A stretch of 64,000 nt of DNA from Streptomyces ardesiacus (lineage in GTDB: Bacteria; Actinomycetota; Actinomycetes; Streptomycetales; Streptomycetaceae). Of this stretch, positions 37,631 to 45,413 are shown in pieces (the first letter of the stretch is position 1; every line of letters begins with the position of its first letter). The notes under the pieces are model-generated. The model did no database searches and was not told the DNA's origin. It saw only the letters and a list, made by a program, of their open reading frames with translations. The position numbers and the translations under genes are program-made. The DNA is taken from positions 434,001 through 498,000 of the forward strand of contig NZ_BEWC01000005.1 of assembly GCF_003112575.1 (NCBI RefSeq), given 5' to 3'.

Positions 37631-38007
37631 AGGGCACGCTCTCTCACGGGTCCCTCGAAGGTGTGATTCGAGGACAGGTCGGGATGAAAATCGGATGGGG
37701 CAGGGATAAGGGAACGAATCGGAGTCCAGCCACGGTAGTCAGCGCGGCGGGTAGGGTTCAAGTTGTTGTCCCCAGCCTGTGGACAAGTGTCTCCCGGTCA
37801 CCGCTGGTTTGACCGAATGGCGCAGTCGCACGTACCGTAACCAGGTCGAGTTGTCGATGGCTGCTGCCGCCTGCCTCCGATGGGCACAGGTCACGTCCAA
37901 GGTGATCGAAAAGCGGTGCACTCGGGCGTAACGCGAGCTACTCGTGGGCGCACGGTGACAGCCAGGACGGCACCCCGCCACCACCCGAATCTTTCTGGAG
38001 CCCCCGA
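37631..38007. other. dnaA-rpmH divergent promoter region
   Basis: 377 bases without a gene that must hold the promoters of dnaA (minus) and of the rpmH operon (plus). DnaA boxes are at 37766-37786. No other motif is clear enough to name. Confidence 0.6.
37766..37786. promoter_or_regulatory. Pair of DnaA boxes in the dnaA promoter region
   Basis: TTGTCCCCA (37766-37774, one mismatch, plus strand) and TGTGGACAA (37778-37786, perfect on the minus strand) face each other about 140 bases upstream of dnaA. DnaA autoregulation through two such boxes has been described for Streptomyces dnaA; the same arrangement is seen here. Confidence 0.85.
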
Positions 38008-38145
38008 GTGAGCAAGCGCACCTTCCAGCCGAACAACCGTCGTCGCGCGAAGACCCACGGCTTCCGGCTGCGTATGCGTACCCGTGCCGGCCGCGCGATT
38101 CTCGCGACCCGCCGCAGCAAGGGTCGCGCCCGTCTGTCCGCCTGA
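38008..38145 (+). CDS. rpmH: 50S ribosomal protein L34
   Basis: A 45-residue, highly basic protein: SKRTFQPNNRRRAKTHGF then RLRMRTRAGRAILATRR, ending RARLSA. This is the complete L34 consensus. The GTG start at 38008 follows TGGAG. It is first in the conserved rpmH-rnpA-yidD-yidC-jag-rsmG order and divergent from dnaA. Confidence 0.97.
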   Translation: MSKRTFQPNNRRRAKTHGFRLRMRTRAGRAILATRRSKGRARLSA

Positions 38146-38166
38146 TCCCGATCAGGTCATGACGTC

Positions 38167-38538
38167 GTGCTGCCCACCGAGAACCGGCTGAGGCGGCGCG
38201 AGGACTTCGCGACCGCGGTACGACGGGGCCGCCGGGCCGGCCGCCCGGCCCTCGTCGTCCACCTTCGAAGCGGTGCCACGGACCCGCACGCGCCTGGGGA
38301 GAGCGCTCCCCGGACACGTGCGGGTTTCGTCGTGAGCAAAGCCGTGGGTGGCGCGGTCGTGCGCAACAAGGTGAAGCGCAGGCTTCGCCATCTGATGCGC
38401 GACCGGATCGACCTGTTGCCCCCCGGTAGCCTGGTAGTCGTACGAGCGCTGCCCGGTGCGGGTGACGCCGACCATGCACACCTGGCCCGAGACCTGGACG
38501 CCGCCCTGGCGCGGCTACTGGGAGGGGGCGCGCGATGA
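38167..38538 (+). CDS. rnpA: Ribonuclease P protein component
   Basis: The protein subunit that assists the catalytic RNA in removing tRNA 5' leaders. The 123-residue protein starts MLPTENRLRRREDFATAVRR and has the signature RNKVKRRLRHLM (RNR motif) at about residues 66-77. It starts with GTG and overlaps yidD by four bases. Confidence 0.96.
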   Translation: MLPTENRLRRREDFATAVRRGRRAGRPALVVHLRSGATDPHAPGESAPRTRAGFVVSKAVGGAVVRNKVKRRLRHLMRDRIDLLPPGSLVVVRALPGAGDADHAHLARDLDAALARLLGGGAR

Positions 38539-38909
38539 AGTACCCGCTGCTGGCTCTGATCAAGCTCTACCAGTGGACGATCAGTCCGCTGCTGGGGCCG
38601 GTCTGCAAGTACTACCCGTCGTGTTCCCACTACGGCTACACGGCCATCGACCGGCACGGAGCCGTCAAGGGCACGGCGCTCACCGCCTGGCGCATCCTGC
38701 GGTGCAATCCGTGGTCGCCGGGCGGAGTGGACCATGTTCCACCGCGCAAGCGTCCGCGGTGGCACGAAATGCTGCGTGCCGCCTGGCGGGCACGCAAGGG
38801 CGGGACCTCCGCCGCCGAACCGGCCACCGAAGGACGGCCTGCTCACCCGAGCACGTCCGAACCTTCGAGCCCGGCCGCAGAGACCTCGCCCCATGCCCAA
38901 GGAGCATGA
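38535..38909 (+). CDS. yidD: Membrane protein insertion efficiency factor YidD
   Basis: A small membrane-associated protein that helps YidC-dependent insertion. The 124-residue protein has the family core LYQWTISPLLGPVCKYYPSC and SHYGYTAI, with GTALTAWRILRCNPWSPGGVDHVP; the three conserved Cys are present. It carries a longer hydrophilic tail than E. coli YidD. The ATG overlaps the rnpA stop (ATGA). Confidence 0.95.
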   Translation: MKYPLLALIKLYQWTISPLLGPVCKYYPSCSHYGYTAIDRHGAVKGTALTAWRILRCNPWSPGGVDHVPPRKRPRWHEMLRAAWRARKGGTSAAEPATEGRPAHPSTSEPSSPAAETSPHAQGA

Positions 38910-38912
38910 TTA

Positions 38913-40208
38913 GTGGACACGATTGCCAGCCTCTTCAGCTTCATCACCTGGCCCGTCTCCTGGGTCATCGTCCAGTTCCACACGGTGTACGGGGCGATCT
39001 TCGGACCTGACACCGGATGGGCCTGGGGCCTGTCCATCGTGTCCCTGGTGATCCTCATCCGCATCTGCCTGATCCCGCTCTTCGTGAAGCAGATCAAGGC
39101 GACGCGCGGGATGCAGACGCTCCAGCCGGAGATGAAGAAGATCCAGGAGCGCTACAAGAACGACAAGCAGCGTCAGTCCGAAGAGATGATGAAGCTGTAC
39201 AAGGAGACGGGTACGAACCCGCTCTCCTCGTGCCTTCCCATCCTGGCGCAGTCCCCGTTCTTCTTCGCCCTCTACCACGTGCTCAATGGCATCGCCTCCG
39301 GCGACACCATCGGCGCGGTCAACCAGAGCCTGCTGGAGAGCGCGCAGAAGGCGCACATCTTCGGGGCCCCGCTGGCCTCCAAGTTCTTCAGCAGCGAGAG
39401 CGACGTCTCCGCCCTCAACGCCTCCCTCACCGACGTCCGGGTCGTCACCGCGATCATGATCGTGCTGATGTCGGCCTCGCAGTTCTTCACCCAGCGCCAG
39501 CTGATGACGAAGAACGTCGACACCACCGTGAAGACGCCGTTCATGCAGCAGCAGAAGATGCTGATGTACGTCTTCCCCGTCATGTTCGCCGTCTTCGGTG
39601 TCAACTTCCCCGTCGGTGTCCTCGTCTACTGGCTGACCACCAACGTGTGGACCATGGGCCAGCAGATGTACGTCATCCGCAACAACCCGACGCCGGGCTC
39701 CAAGGCGCAGGCCGCCTACCTCGAGCGACTGCACAAGAGCGTCACCGAGCACGGCAGGATCCGTGGCCGGGGCCAGAAGGCCATCGTGAAGGCGATCGTC
39801 GCCAAGGGCCGGGACCGCAACGAGGCCGAGCGGAAGTTCATCAACGGTCTGAACAAGGCAGGCATGGCGGCCCAGGCCGACGGCACCGTGGTGAAGAACG
39901 AGGCCGCCGTCGCCGCCCAGAGCGCGGACGGCACGACCGTGACGACCACGGGCCAGCCCAAGCGCCAGCAGCCCAAGCGGCAGACCAAGTCCCAGCGTCA
40001 GGCCAAGACCGCCGGTGACGCCGAGCCGAAGACGTCGCTGACCAAGTCGGACGAGCCGCAGGACGCCAAGCCTGACGACAAGCAGGACACCAAGTCCGCC
40101 GGTGGTGCCAAGAAGCCGGCTCCGAAGTCCGGCAGCGGTGGCCGCAGCAGGGCACAGTCCGGTCAGCGCAAGGGCCCGCAGCGGCCCAAGTCCCCGTCGA
40201 AGAAGTAA
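38913..40208 (+). CDS. yidC: Membrane protein insertase YidC
   Basis: It inserts and folds membrane proteins, alone or with Sec. The 431-residue protein has the first membrane helix at about residues 30-55, the amphipathic RGMQTLQPEMKKIQERYK with the conserved groove Arg in KQIKATRG, and three further helices up to residue ~245. It lacks the large periplasmic domain of Gram-negative YidC, as expected. The last ~150 residues are a highly basic Lys/Gln/Ser-rich tail (QPKRQQPKRQTKSQRQ) that can contact ribosomes. It starts three bases after yidD. Confidence 0.96.
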   Translation: MDTIASLFSFITWPVSWVIVQFHTVYGAIFGPDTGWAWGLSIVSLVILIRICLIPLFVKQIKATRGMQTLQPEMKKIQERYKNDKQRQSEEMMKLYKETGTNPLSSCLPILAQSPFFFALYHVLNGIASGDTIGAVNQSLLESAQKAHIFGAPLASKFFSSESDVSALNASLTDVRVVTAIMIVLMSASQFFTQRQLMTKNVDTTVKTPFMQQQKMLMYVFPVMFAVFGVNFPVGVLVYWLTTNVWTMGQQMYVIRNNPTPGSKAQAAYLERLHKSVTEHGRIRGRGQKAIVKAIVAKGRDRNEAERKFINGLNKAGMAAQADGTVVKNEAAVAAQSADGTTVTTTGQPKRQQPKRQTKSQRQAKTAGDAEPKTSLTKSDEPQDAKPDDKQDTKSAGGAKKPAPKSGSGGRSRAQSGQRKGPQRPKSPSKK

Positions 40209-40223
40209 GAAGGAGTCCATCCC

Positions 40224-40736
40224 GTGACGGAAGGCACCACCTCCGCCGCTGCCGAGGGCGCAGACACCCTGACCCGCCTCGAGCAGGAGGGCGACATCGC
40301 GGCGGACTACCTGGAGGGTCTGCTCGACATCGCCGACCTCGACGGCGACATCGACATGGACGTCGAGGCCGACCGCGCCTCCGTCTCGATCATCAGCGAC
40401 AGCAGCAGCCGCGATCTGCAGAAGCTGGTCGGCCGGGACGGTGAGGTGCTGGAGGCTCTGCAGGAGCTCACGCGCCTCGCCGTGCACCGTGAGACCGGTG
40501 ACCGCAGCCGGCTGATGCTGGACATCGCGGGTTACCGGGCGGGCAAGCGCGCCGAGCTGTCCGAGCTGGGCGCCAAGGCCGCGGCCGAGGTCAAGAGCAG
40601 CGGCGAGTCCGTGCGGCTCGAGCCGATGACGCCCTTCGAGCGCAAGGTCGTGCATGACGCGGTCAAGGCCGCGGGACTCCGCAGCGAGTCCGAGGGCGAG
40701 GAGCCGGAGCGCTTCGTCGTCGTCCTCCCCGCCTGA
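40224..40736 (+). CDS. khpB: KH/R3H RNA-binding protein (Jag/KhpB)
   Basis: A 170-residue RNA-binding protein with an acidic start (VTEGTTSAAAEGADTLTRLE), a KH domain (SRDLQKLVGRDGEVLEALQE) and a C-terminal R3H domain (LEPMTPFERKVVHDAV with the conserved Arg and His). It lacks the N-terminal Jag domain of Firmicutes, as is usual in actinobacteria. In other bacteria it acts with KhpA in RNA regulation and envelope growth. It is 15 bases after yidC; a strong terminator follows. Confidence 0.92.
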   Translation: MTEGTTSAAAEGADTLTRLEQEGDIAADYLEGLLDIADLDGDIDMDVEADRASVSIISDSSSRDLQKLVGRDGEVLEALQELTRLAVHRETGDRSRLMLDIAGYRAGKRAELSELGAKAAAEVKSSGESVRLEPMTPFERKVVHDAVKAAGLRSESEGEEPERFVVVLPA

Positions 40737-40754
40737 TCGGTTCCCCTCGTTCTC

Positions 40755-40788
40755 CGGCCCCGTCTGTTGCGCAGGCGGGGCCGAATTT
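40755..40788 (+). terminator. Rho-independent terminator after jag/khpB
   Basis: CGGCCCCGTCTG (40755-40766) pairs with CAGGCGGGGCCG (40772-40783), with one G-U pair, followed by AATTTT. It ends the rpmH-khpB transcription unit. Confidence 0.9.
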
Positions 40789-40862
40789 TGTCAGCCTGAT
40801 AGTTCTGGTGGTTCTGGCACCGGCGTCCTCTGCGCCGGTGCCGTACGGAAGGACGGTCCCCC

Positions 40863-41582
40863 GTGTCGGAGGCAGCGGAGCTCCCCCCTGTACCCGAGCA
40901 GGCACGTGACGTGTTCGGTGATCGCTACGCGGACGCGGTCCGCTATGCGGAACTGCTCGCCGAAGCGGGGGTGAAGCGCGGCCTGATCGGCCCGCGTGAA
41001 GTGCCCCGGCTCTGGGAGCGGCACCTGCTGAACTGCGCGGTGCTCTCGGAGGTCGTCCCCGAGGGAGTGACGGTGTGCGACGTCGGCTCGGGCGCCGGCC
41101 TGCCCGGCATCCCCTTGGCTCTGGTACGGGAAGACCTGAAGATCACGCTCCTGGAGCCGCTGCTGCGCCGCACGAACTTCCTCAGCGAGGTCGTGGAGCT
41201 GCTGGGCCTGGACCATGTCACCGTGGTGCGGGGCCGGGCCGAGGAGGTCATGGGCAAGCTGCCGCCGGTGCACGTGGTGACGGCCCGTGCCGTCGCTCCC
41301 CTGGACCGGCTCGCCACCTGGGGCATCCCGCTGTTGCGCCCGTACGGCGAGATGCTCGCCCTCAAGGGCGACACGGCCGAGGAGGAGCTGAAGGCGGCGA
41401 CCGCGGCATTGAGCAAGCTCGGAGCGGAAGAGACCTCCATCCTTCACGTCGGCGAGGGGGTCGTGGAACCCATGTCCACCGTGGTGCGGGTCGAGGTCGG
41501 CGAGAGCCCCGGCGGTGTGCGTTTCGCCGCCAAGCGGGCCAAGGCGGCCCGGACCGGCCGGACGCGTCGACGTCGCGGGTAG
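40863..41582 (+). CDS. rsmG: 16S rRNA (guanine-527-N7) methyltransferase RsmG
   Basis: It methylates G527 in the 530 loop of 16S rRNA; loss causes low-level streptomycin resistance and antibiotic overproduction in Streptomyces. The 239-residue protein has ERHLLNCAVLSEVVPEGVTV, the SAM motif CDVGSGAGLPGIPLALVRED, and TARAVAPLDRLATWGIPLL. It starts with GTG. An arginine-rich tail (RTGRTRRRRG) closes it. It lies between the jag terminator and parA. Confidence 0.95.
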   Translation: MSEAAELPPVPEQARDVFGDRYADAVRYAELLAEAGVKRGLIGPREVPRLWERHLLNCAVLSEVVPEGVTVCDVGSGAGLPGIPLALVREDLKITLLEPLLRRTNFLSEVVELLGLDHVTVVRGRAEEVMGKLPPVHVVTARAVAPLDRLATWGIPLLRPYGEMLALKGDTAEEELKAATAALSKLGAEETSILHVGEGVVEPMSTVVRVEVGESPGGVRFAAKRAKAARTGRTRRRRG

Positions 41583-41674
41583 GAGCCCGGCCGTTCCGTC
41601 GTACTCCACACAAGCTGCCCTGCCCACGCGTGCCGGAGTGTCGCGGCCGATCGCTCTCGGCTGCTGTGCATCGT

Positions 41675-41688
41675 GTTTCACGTGAAAC
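41675..41688. other. parS site upstream of parA
   Basis: Perfect GTTTCACGTGAAAC, 93 bases after the rsmG stop, in the parA leader. Confidence 0.95.
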
Positions 41689-41783
41689 GTCGCTCACTGC
41701 TGCACGGCATCATCAGTCGCGGCCGCGCCGCGGCCGACCCACGTGAACGGAAGCCTCTCGGGTCGCTCGGAGAGGGTACGGAG

Positions 41784-41810
41784 TTGTCCACAGAGGTGGA
41801 TTTCTCCACA
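41784..41810 (+). promoter_or_regulatory. DnaA boxes in the parA 5' region
   Basis: TTGTCCACA (41784-41792, perfect) and TTCTCCACA (41802-41810, one mismatch) are in the same orientation, 18 bases apart (about two helical turns less three bases), upstream of the likely parA start. They could link segregation gene expression to DnaA; no binding data are available here. Confidence 0.65.
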
Positions 41811-41846
41811 GAAGCCCAGGCCTCACTGGTTCATGACCCCGAAGGC

Positions 41847-42920
41847 ATGGGAGGCTCTGTTCATTGCGAGCCTGAAGTCGAGGAGAGTGAATCCTTGCGG
41901 TCCGACGCCAATATCGCGGGACCGATGACCGATCCGGTCCCCGGTCCCCGTACCGAGTCGATGGGGGCGGATGTTTCACGTGAAACACCGCCTCCGATGG
42001 ACGACACTCCGATCGGTCGTGCTGCCCAACTGGCGGTGGAGGCTCTGGGCCGCGCCGGCGATGGGCTGCCGCGCCCCGAGCAGACCCGGGTCATGGTCGT
42101 AGCGAACCAGAAGGGCGGTGTGGGCAAGACGACGACGACCGTCAACCTTGCCGCGTCACTCGCCCTGCACGGTGCGCGGGTCCTGGTCGTCGACCTCGAC
42201 CCCCAGGGCAATGCCTCCACCGCGCTGGGGATCGACCACCACGCGGATGTGCCTTCCATCTACGACGTGCTGGTCGAGAGCCGGCCGCTCTCGGAAGTGG
42301 TCCAGCCGGTCCCCGATGTCGAGGGCCTGTTCTGTGCGCCCGCGACCATCGACCTCGCCGGTGCGGAGATCGAACTGGTCTCTCTGGTCGCACGTGAGAG
42401 CCGGCTCCAGCGGGCGATCACGGCGTACGAGCAGCCGCTGGACTACATCCTCATCGACTGCCCGCCTTCCCTGGGCCTGCTGACGGTCAACGCGCTCGTC
42501 GCGGGCCAGGAGGTCCTGATCCCGATCCAGTGCGAGTACTACGCGCTGGAGGGCCTGGGACAGCTGCTGCGCAACGTCGACCTGGTCAGGGGACACCTCA
42601 ACCCCACGCTGCATGTGTCAACGATCCTCCTCACCATGTACGACGGCCGGACGCGGCTCGCGTCCCAGGTCGCGGACGAGGTGCGCAGCCACTTCGGCGA
42701 GGAGGTGCTGCGGACCAGCATTCCCCGCTCGGTCCGTATCTCCGAGGCCCCGAGCTACGGGCAGACGGTGCTGACCTACGATCCAGGATCAAGCGGAGCC
42801 CTCTCCTACCTGGAGGCGGCCCGTGAGATCGCGCTGAAGGGAGTGGGTGTCAGCTATGACGCGGCCCACGCCCATGTCGGCGCTCAGAATGATCCAAACA
42901 TGGTGGAGGGGATCCAGTGA
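41847..42920 (+). CDS. parA: Chromosome partitioning ATPase ParA
   Basis: A deviant Walker A ATPase that, with ParB-parS, organises and segregates chromosomes, notably during sporulation. The core begins at MVVANQKGGVGKTTTTVN with the family's second lysine, then VVDLDPQGNASTALG and YILIDCPPSLG. The N-terminal extension before the core is disordered and contains an in-frame parS (DVSRET). The start is uncertain: ATG 41847 (357 residues) is used; TTG 41895 has the better ribosome binding site (GAGGAG), and ATG 41925 is also possible. The gene overlaps parB by four bases. Confidence 0.93.
   Translation: MGGSVHCEPEVEESESLRSDANIAGPMTDPVPGPRTESMGADVSRETPPPMDDTPIGRAAQLAVEALGRAGDGLPRPEQTRVMVVANQKGGVGKTTTTVNLAASLALHGARVLVVDLDPQGNASTALGIDHHADVPSIYDVLVESRPLSEVVQPVPDVEGLFCAPATIDLAGAEIELVSLVARESRLQRAITAYEQPLDYILIDCPPSLGLLTVNALVAGQEVLIPIQCEYYALEGLGQLLRNVDLVRGHLNPTLHVSTILLTMYDGRTRLASQVADEVRSHFGEEVLRTSIPRSVRISEAPSYGQTVLTYDPGSSGALSYLEAAREIALKGVGVSYDAAHAHVGAQNDPNMVEGIQ
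41973..41986. other. parS site inside parA
   Basis: Perfect GTTTCACGTGAAAC inside the coding sequence, read in frame as V-S-R-E-T. Confidence 0.95.
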
Positions 42921-44017
42921 GTGAGCGACGGAGGGGGCTGGGTCGTGGTCTGGGCGCACTGATCCCCAATGCCCCGACCGAGAAGTCGGTAGCCTCGGCG
43001 GCGTTGGGAACCGCGGTTCCCGCGGCCCCGGGGGCGATGCCTCTGCTGCCGAACGAACGCGGGGTGGCCGCGGCGAAGGTGGCCACGCTGGCGCATGTTT
43101 CACGTGAAACGGAGGAGCCGACGGCGCCCCAGGGTGCTGAAGGGCTCCGACCGCCCATGGGGGCACACTTCGCCGAGGTTCCTCTCGACGCGATCACGCC
43201 GAATCCGAAGCAGCCGCGCAAGGACTTCGACGACGACGCGCTGGCCGAGCTCGTCACCTCTATCAGGGAGGTCGGTCTCCTCCAGCCGGTCGTCGTGCGG
43301 CCCACGGAGCCCGGACGCTACGAGCTCATCATGGGCGAGCGCCGGTTCCGTGCCTGCCGAGAGCTGGAACTGGATGCCATCCCGGCGATCGTCCGGGCGA
43401 CGGAGGACGAGAAGCTCCTCCTGGACGCGCTCTTGGAGAACCTGCACCGTGCTCAGTTGAACCCGCTGGAGGAGGCGTTCGCCTACGACCAGTTGCTGAA
43501 GGACTTCAACTGCACGCACGACCAGTTGGCGGACCGCATCGGTCGCTCCCGTCCGCAGGTGTCCAACACGCTGCGTCTGCTGAAGCTCTCGCCGAAGGTG
43601 CAGAACCGGGTGGCCGCAGGGGTGCTCTCCGCGGGTCACGCGCGAGCCTTGCTCTCTGTCGACGACCCGGAGGAGCAGGACCGGCTGGCCCATCGCATCG
43701 TGGCCGAGGGGCTCTCGGTGCGGTCGGTCGAGGAGATCGTGACCCTGATGGGGTCCCGGCCGCAGAAGCCGCAGCGAGCCAAGGGACCGCGGGCCGGCTC
43801 CCTGGTCTCCCCGGCGCTCTCGGACCTGGCGACTCGGCTCTCGGACCGCTTCGAGACACGCGTCAAGGTCGACCTGGGGCAGAAGAAGGGCAAGATCACC
43901 GTGGAGTTCGCCTCCATGGACGATCTGGAGCGGATCCTCGGCAGCCTGGCCCCCGGCGAAGGCCCCGTACTGCAGAAGGGCCTCCTGGACGAGAAGGACG
44001 ACGACGTCGAATCCTGA
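42917..44017 (+). CDS. parB: Chromosome partitioning protein ParB
   Basis: A CTP-dependent DNA clamp that loads at parS and spreads. The 366-residue protein has the start VSERRRGLGRGLGALIPN, the N-terminal CTPase motifs NPKQPRKDFDDDALAELV and ELIMGERRFRACRE, an HTH (QLADRIGRSRPQVSNTLRLL) and a C-terminal dimer domain. Its own coding sequence has a parS at 43097, giving HVSRET in the disordered N-terminal region. The start overlaps the parA stop. The gene for the loader thus carries its own loading site. Confidence 0.96.
   Translation: MSERRRGLGRGLGALIPNAPTEKSVASAALGTAVPAAPGAMPLLPNERGVAAAKVATLAHVSRETEEPTAPQGAEGLRPPMGAHFAEVPLDAITPNPKQPRKDFDDDALAELVTSIREVGLLQPVVVRPTEPGRYELIMGERRFRACRELELDAIPAIVRATEDEKLLLDALLENLHRAQLNPLEEAFAYDQLLKDFNCTHDQLADRIGRSRPQVSNTLRLLKLSPKVQNRVAAGVLSAGHARALLSVDDPEEQDRLAHRIVAEGLSVRSVEEIVTLMGSRPQKPQRAKGPRAGSLVSPALSDLATRLSDRFETRVKVDLGQKKGKITVEFASMDDLERILGSLAPGEGPVLQKGLLDEKDDDVES
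43097..43110. other. parS site inside parB
   Basis: Perfect GTTTCACGTGAAAC, read in frame as V-S-R-E-T near residue 62. Confidence 0.95.
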
Positions 44018-44060
44018 TGTCGGGGCGAGGGAGCGCCCGGCGGCGCTCCGACAGCTTCAA

Positions 44061-44106
44061 GGGCGGGCCGTGTGCCGGTGCTTACCGGAACACGGCCCGC
44101 CCTTTG
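44061..44106 (+). terminator. Terminator after parB
   Basis: GGGCGGGCCGTGT (44061-44073) pairs with ACACGGCCCGCCC (44090-44102), with an inner CCGGT/ACCGG hairpin, followed by TTT, 44 bases after the parB stop. Confidence 0.85.
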
Positions 44107-44200
44107 CATTGCGTCGGTGTCGAGGCCACCGCATCGTGGATACGATGCGACCGGGATGGCGTTGTCACCTGGCAGTACCTCTGAGAGGAAGGCAGGGGCC

Positions 44201-44458
44201 ATGCGAACGATGAGCCGCACCGAACTGGTGAGCGCGGGCTTGGGGCTGGGCGCGGTCGGTGGGTTCGTCGGAAGCCTGCTCAGGGAACGGAGCGCTCTGA
44301 CAGCCGCCCGCGATGCGGCAGGCGAAGGAAGCGAGGAACAGCCTTCATGGGCCGCCGGCTCGTACCGCTCACGCTGGACAACCTTCAGGACCTTCCCTCA
44401 CGCTGTCGCTCGTGCGTCTTCTGGGAACTGGATCCCGTCAGCGGCGAGGCCGCGGTAA
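44201..44458 (+). CDS. Possible small membrane protein overlapping the GNAT gene
   Basis: An 85-residue frame starting MRTMSRTELVSAGLGLG and containing one hydrophobic helix (LGLGAVGGFVGSLL) followed by charged sequence. A very good Shine-Dalgarno (AGGAAGG) lies before the ATG. Its last 112 bases overlap the following GNAT gene in another frame, and that part (SRWTTFRTFPHAVARASSG) looks random, so either the real product is this unusual overlap or the frame is chance. I rate it as plausible, not established. Confidence 0.4.
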   Translation: MRTMSRTELVSAGLGLGAVGGFVGSLLRERSALTAARDAAGEGSEEQPSWAAGSYRSRWTTFRTFPHAVARASSGNWIPSAARPR

Positions 44459-44964
44459 AGGCGGGCACACCCGCTCTGGAGAAGGAGTCCTGGATCTCCG
44501 CCGTGCTCCTGGACTGGGGGTCCTGCGGTCGGGTGGTTTACGTCGATGACGTGCCGGTGGGTTTCGTTCTCTATGCACCCCCGGCCTATGTGCCGCGCTC
44601 TGCGGCCTTCCCCACCAGTCCGGTCTCCTCGGACGCGGTCCAACTGATCACCGCCTTCGTGACGCCCGGGTACCAAGGGCAGGGGCTGGGCCGGGTGATG
44701 GTCCAGACGGTTGCCAAGGACCTTCTGCGCCGGGGATTCAAGGCGATCGAGGCGTTCGGGGATGCTCGCTGGAAGGAACCCGCCTGCGTCCTGCCGGCGG
44801 ATCACCTGCTGGCGGTGGGCTTCAAGACGGTGCGGCCGCATCCCCGGTATCCGCGGTTGCGGCTGGATCTTCGGTCCACGCTCTCCTGGAAGGAGGACGT
44901 GGAGATGGCGCTGGACCGCCTGCTCGGCGCCGTGCAGAAGGAACCGGTGTTGCGTCCGCTGTAG
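44347..44964 (+). CDS. GNAT family N-acetyltransferase
   Basis: A 205-residue acetyltransferase. The acetyl-CoA binding motif is ITAFVTPGYQGQGLGRVMVQ (Q/R-x-x-G-x-G/A form), with GRVVYVDDVPVGFVLYAP before it and IEAFGDARW after. It begins with MGRRLVPLTLDNLQDLP and a C-C pair (SRCRSCVFWELD). The ATG at 44347 follows GAGGAA. Substrate unknown. It lies between parB and the convergent trxA gene, and a terminator-parS element follows. Confidence 0.85.
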   Translation: MGRRLVPLTLDNLQDLPSRCRSCVFWELDPVSGEAAVKAGTPALEKESWISAVLLDWGSCGRVVYVDDVPVGFVLYAPPAYVPRSAAFPTSPVSSDAVQLITAFVTPGYQGQGLGRVMVQTVAKDLLRRGFKAIEAFGDARWKEPACVLPADHLLAVGFKTVRPHPRYPRLRLDLRSTLSWKEDVEMALDRLLGAVQKEPVLRPL

Positions 44965-44990
44965 AGGGCGCCGGGGAGGCCGCTGTAAGC

Positions 44991-45024
44991 CGAATGGGCC
45001 GACCCGTTCGGGTCGGCCCATTCG
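44991..45024 (+). terminator. Terminator between the GNAT and trxA genes
   Basis: A perfect 15-bp stem CGAATGGGCCGACCC (44991-45005) with GGGTCGGCCCATTCG (45010-45024) and a GTTC loop. The TGTTT that follows comes from the adjacent parS. Confidence 0.9.
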
Positions 45025-45025
45025 T

Positions 45026-45039
45026 GTTTCACGTGAAAC
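45026..45039. other. parS site next to the trxA terminator
   Basis: Perfect GTTTCACGTGAAAC, one base from the trxA stop codon and one base from the terminator stem. Confidence 0.95.
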
Positions 45040-45040
45040 G

Positions 45041-45373
45041 TCAGTCGGCGATGAAGTCCTGGAGGTCACGGACGATCGCGGCCTTCGGCTTGGCGCCGAC
45101 GATGGTCTTGGCGACCTCGCCGCTCTGGTAGACGTTCAGGGTCGGGATGGACATGACGCCGTACTTGGCAGCCGTACCCGGGTTCTCGTCGATGTTCAGC
45201 TTGACGATCTCGATCTTGTCGCCGTACTCGGCGGCGATCGCCTCGAGGGACGGCGCGATCTGGCGGCACGGGCCGCACCAGGCGGCCCAGAAGTCCACCA
45301 GGACGGGCTTGTCGTTCTTCAGGACGTCTTCCTCGAAGGAGGCATCGGTCACGTGCTTCAGGGTGCCGGCCAC
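45041..45373 (-). CDS. trxA: Thioredoxin
   Basis: The cytoplasmic disulfide reductant, recycled by TrxB. The 110-residue protein has the active site WCGPCRQIAPSLEAIA and the cis-Pro segment MSIPTLNVYQSGE. It starts VAGTLKHVTDASFEEDV at a GTG. It is 40 bases downstream of trxB and likely co-transcribed from the SigR promoter at 46455-46480. The parS and terminator follow directly. Confidence 0.97.
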   Translation of the reverse strand: MAGTLKHVTDASFEEDVLKNDKPVLVDFWAAWCGPCRQIAPSLEAIAAEYGDKIEIVKLNIDENPGTAAKYGVMSIPTLNVYQSGEVAKTIVGAKPKAAIVRDLQDFIAD

Positions 45374-45413
45374 GGCGGGCTCCTTTAACTGAGTGGTGCG
45401 GGGGATGGGGTGG

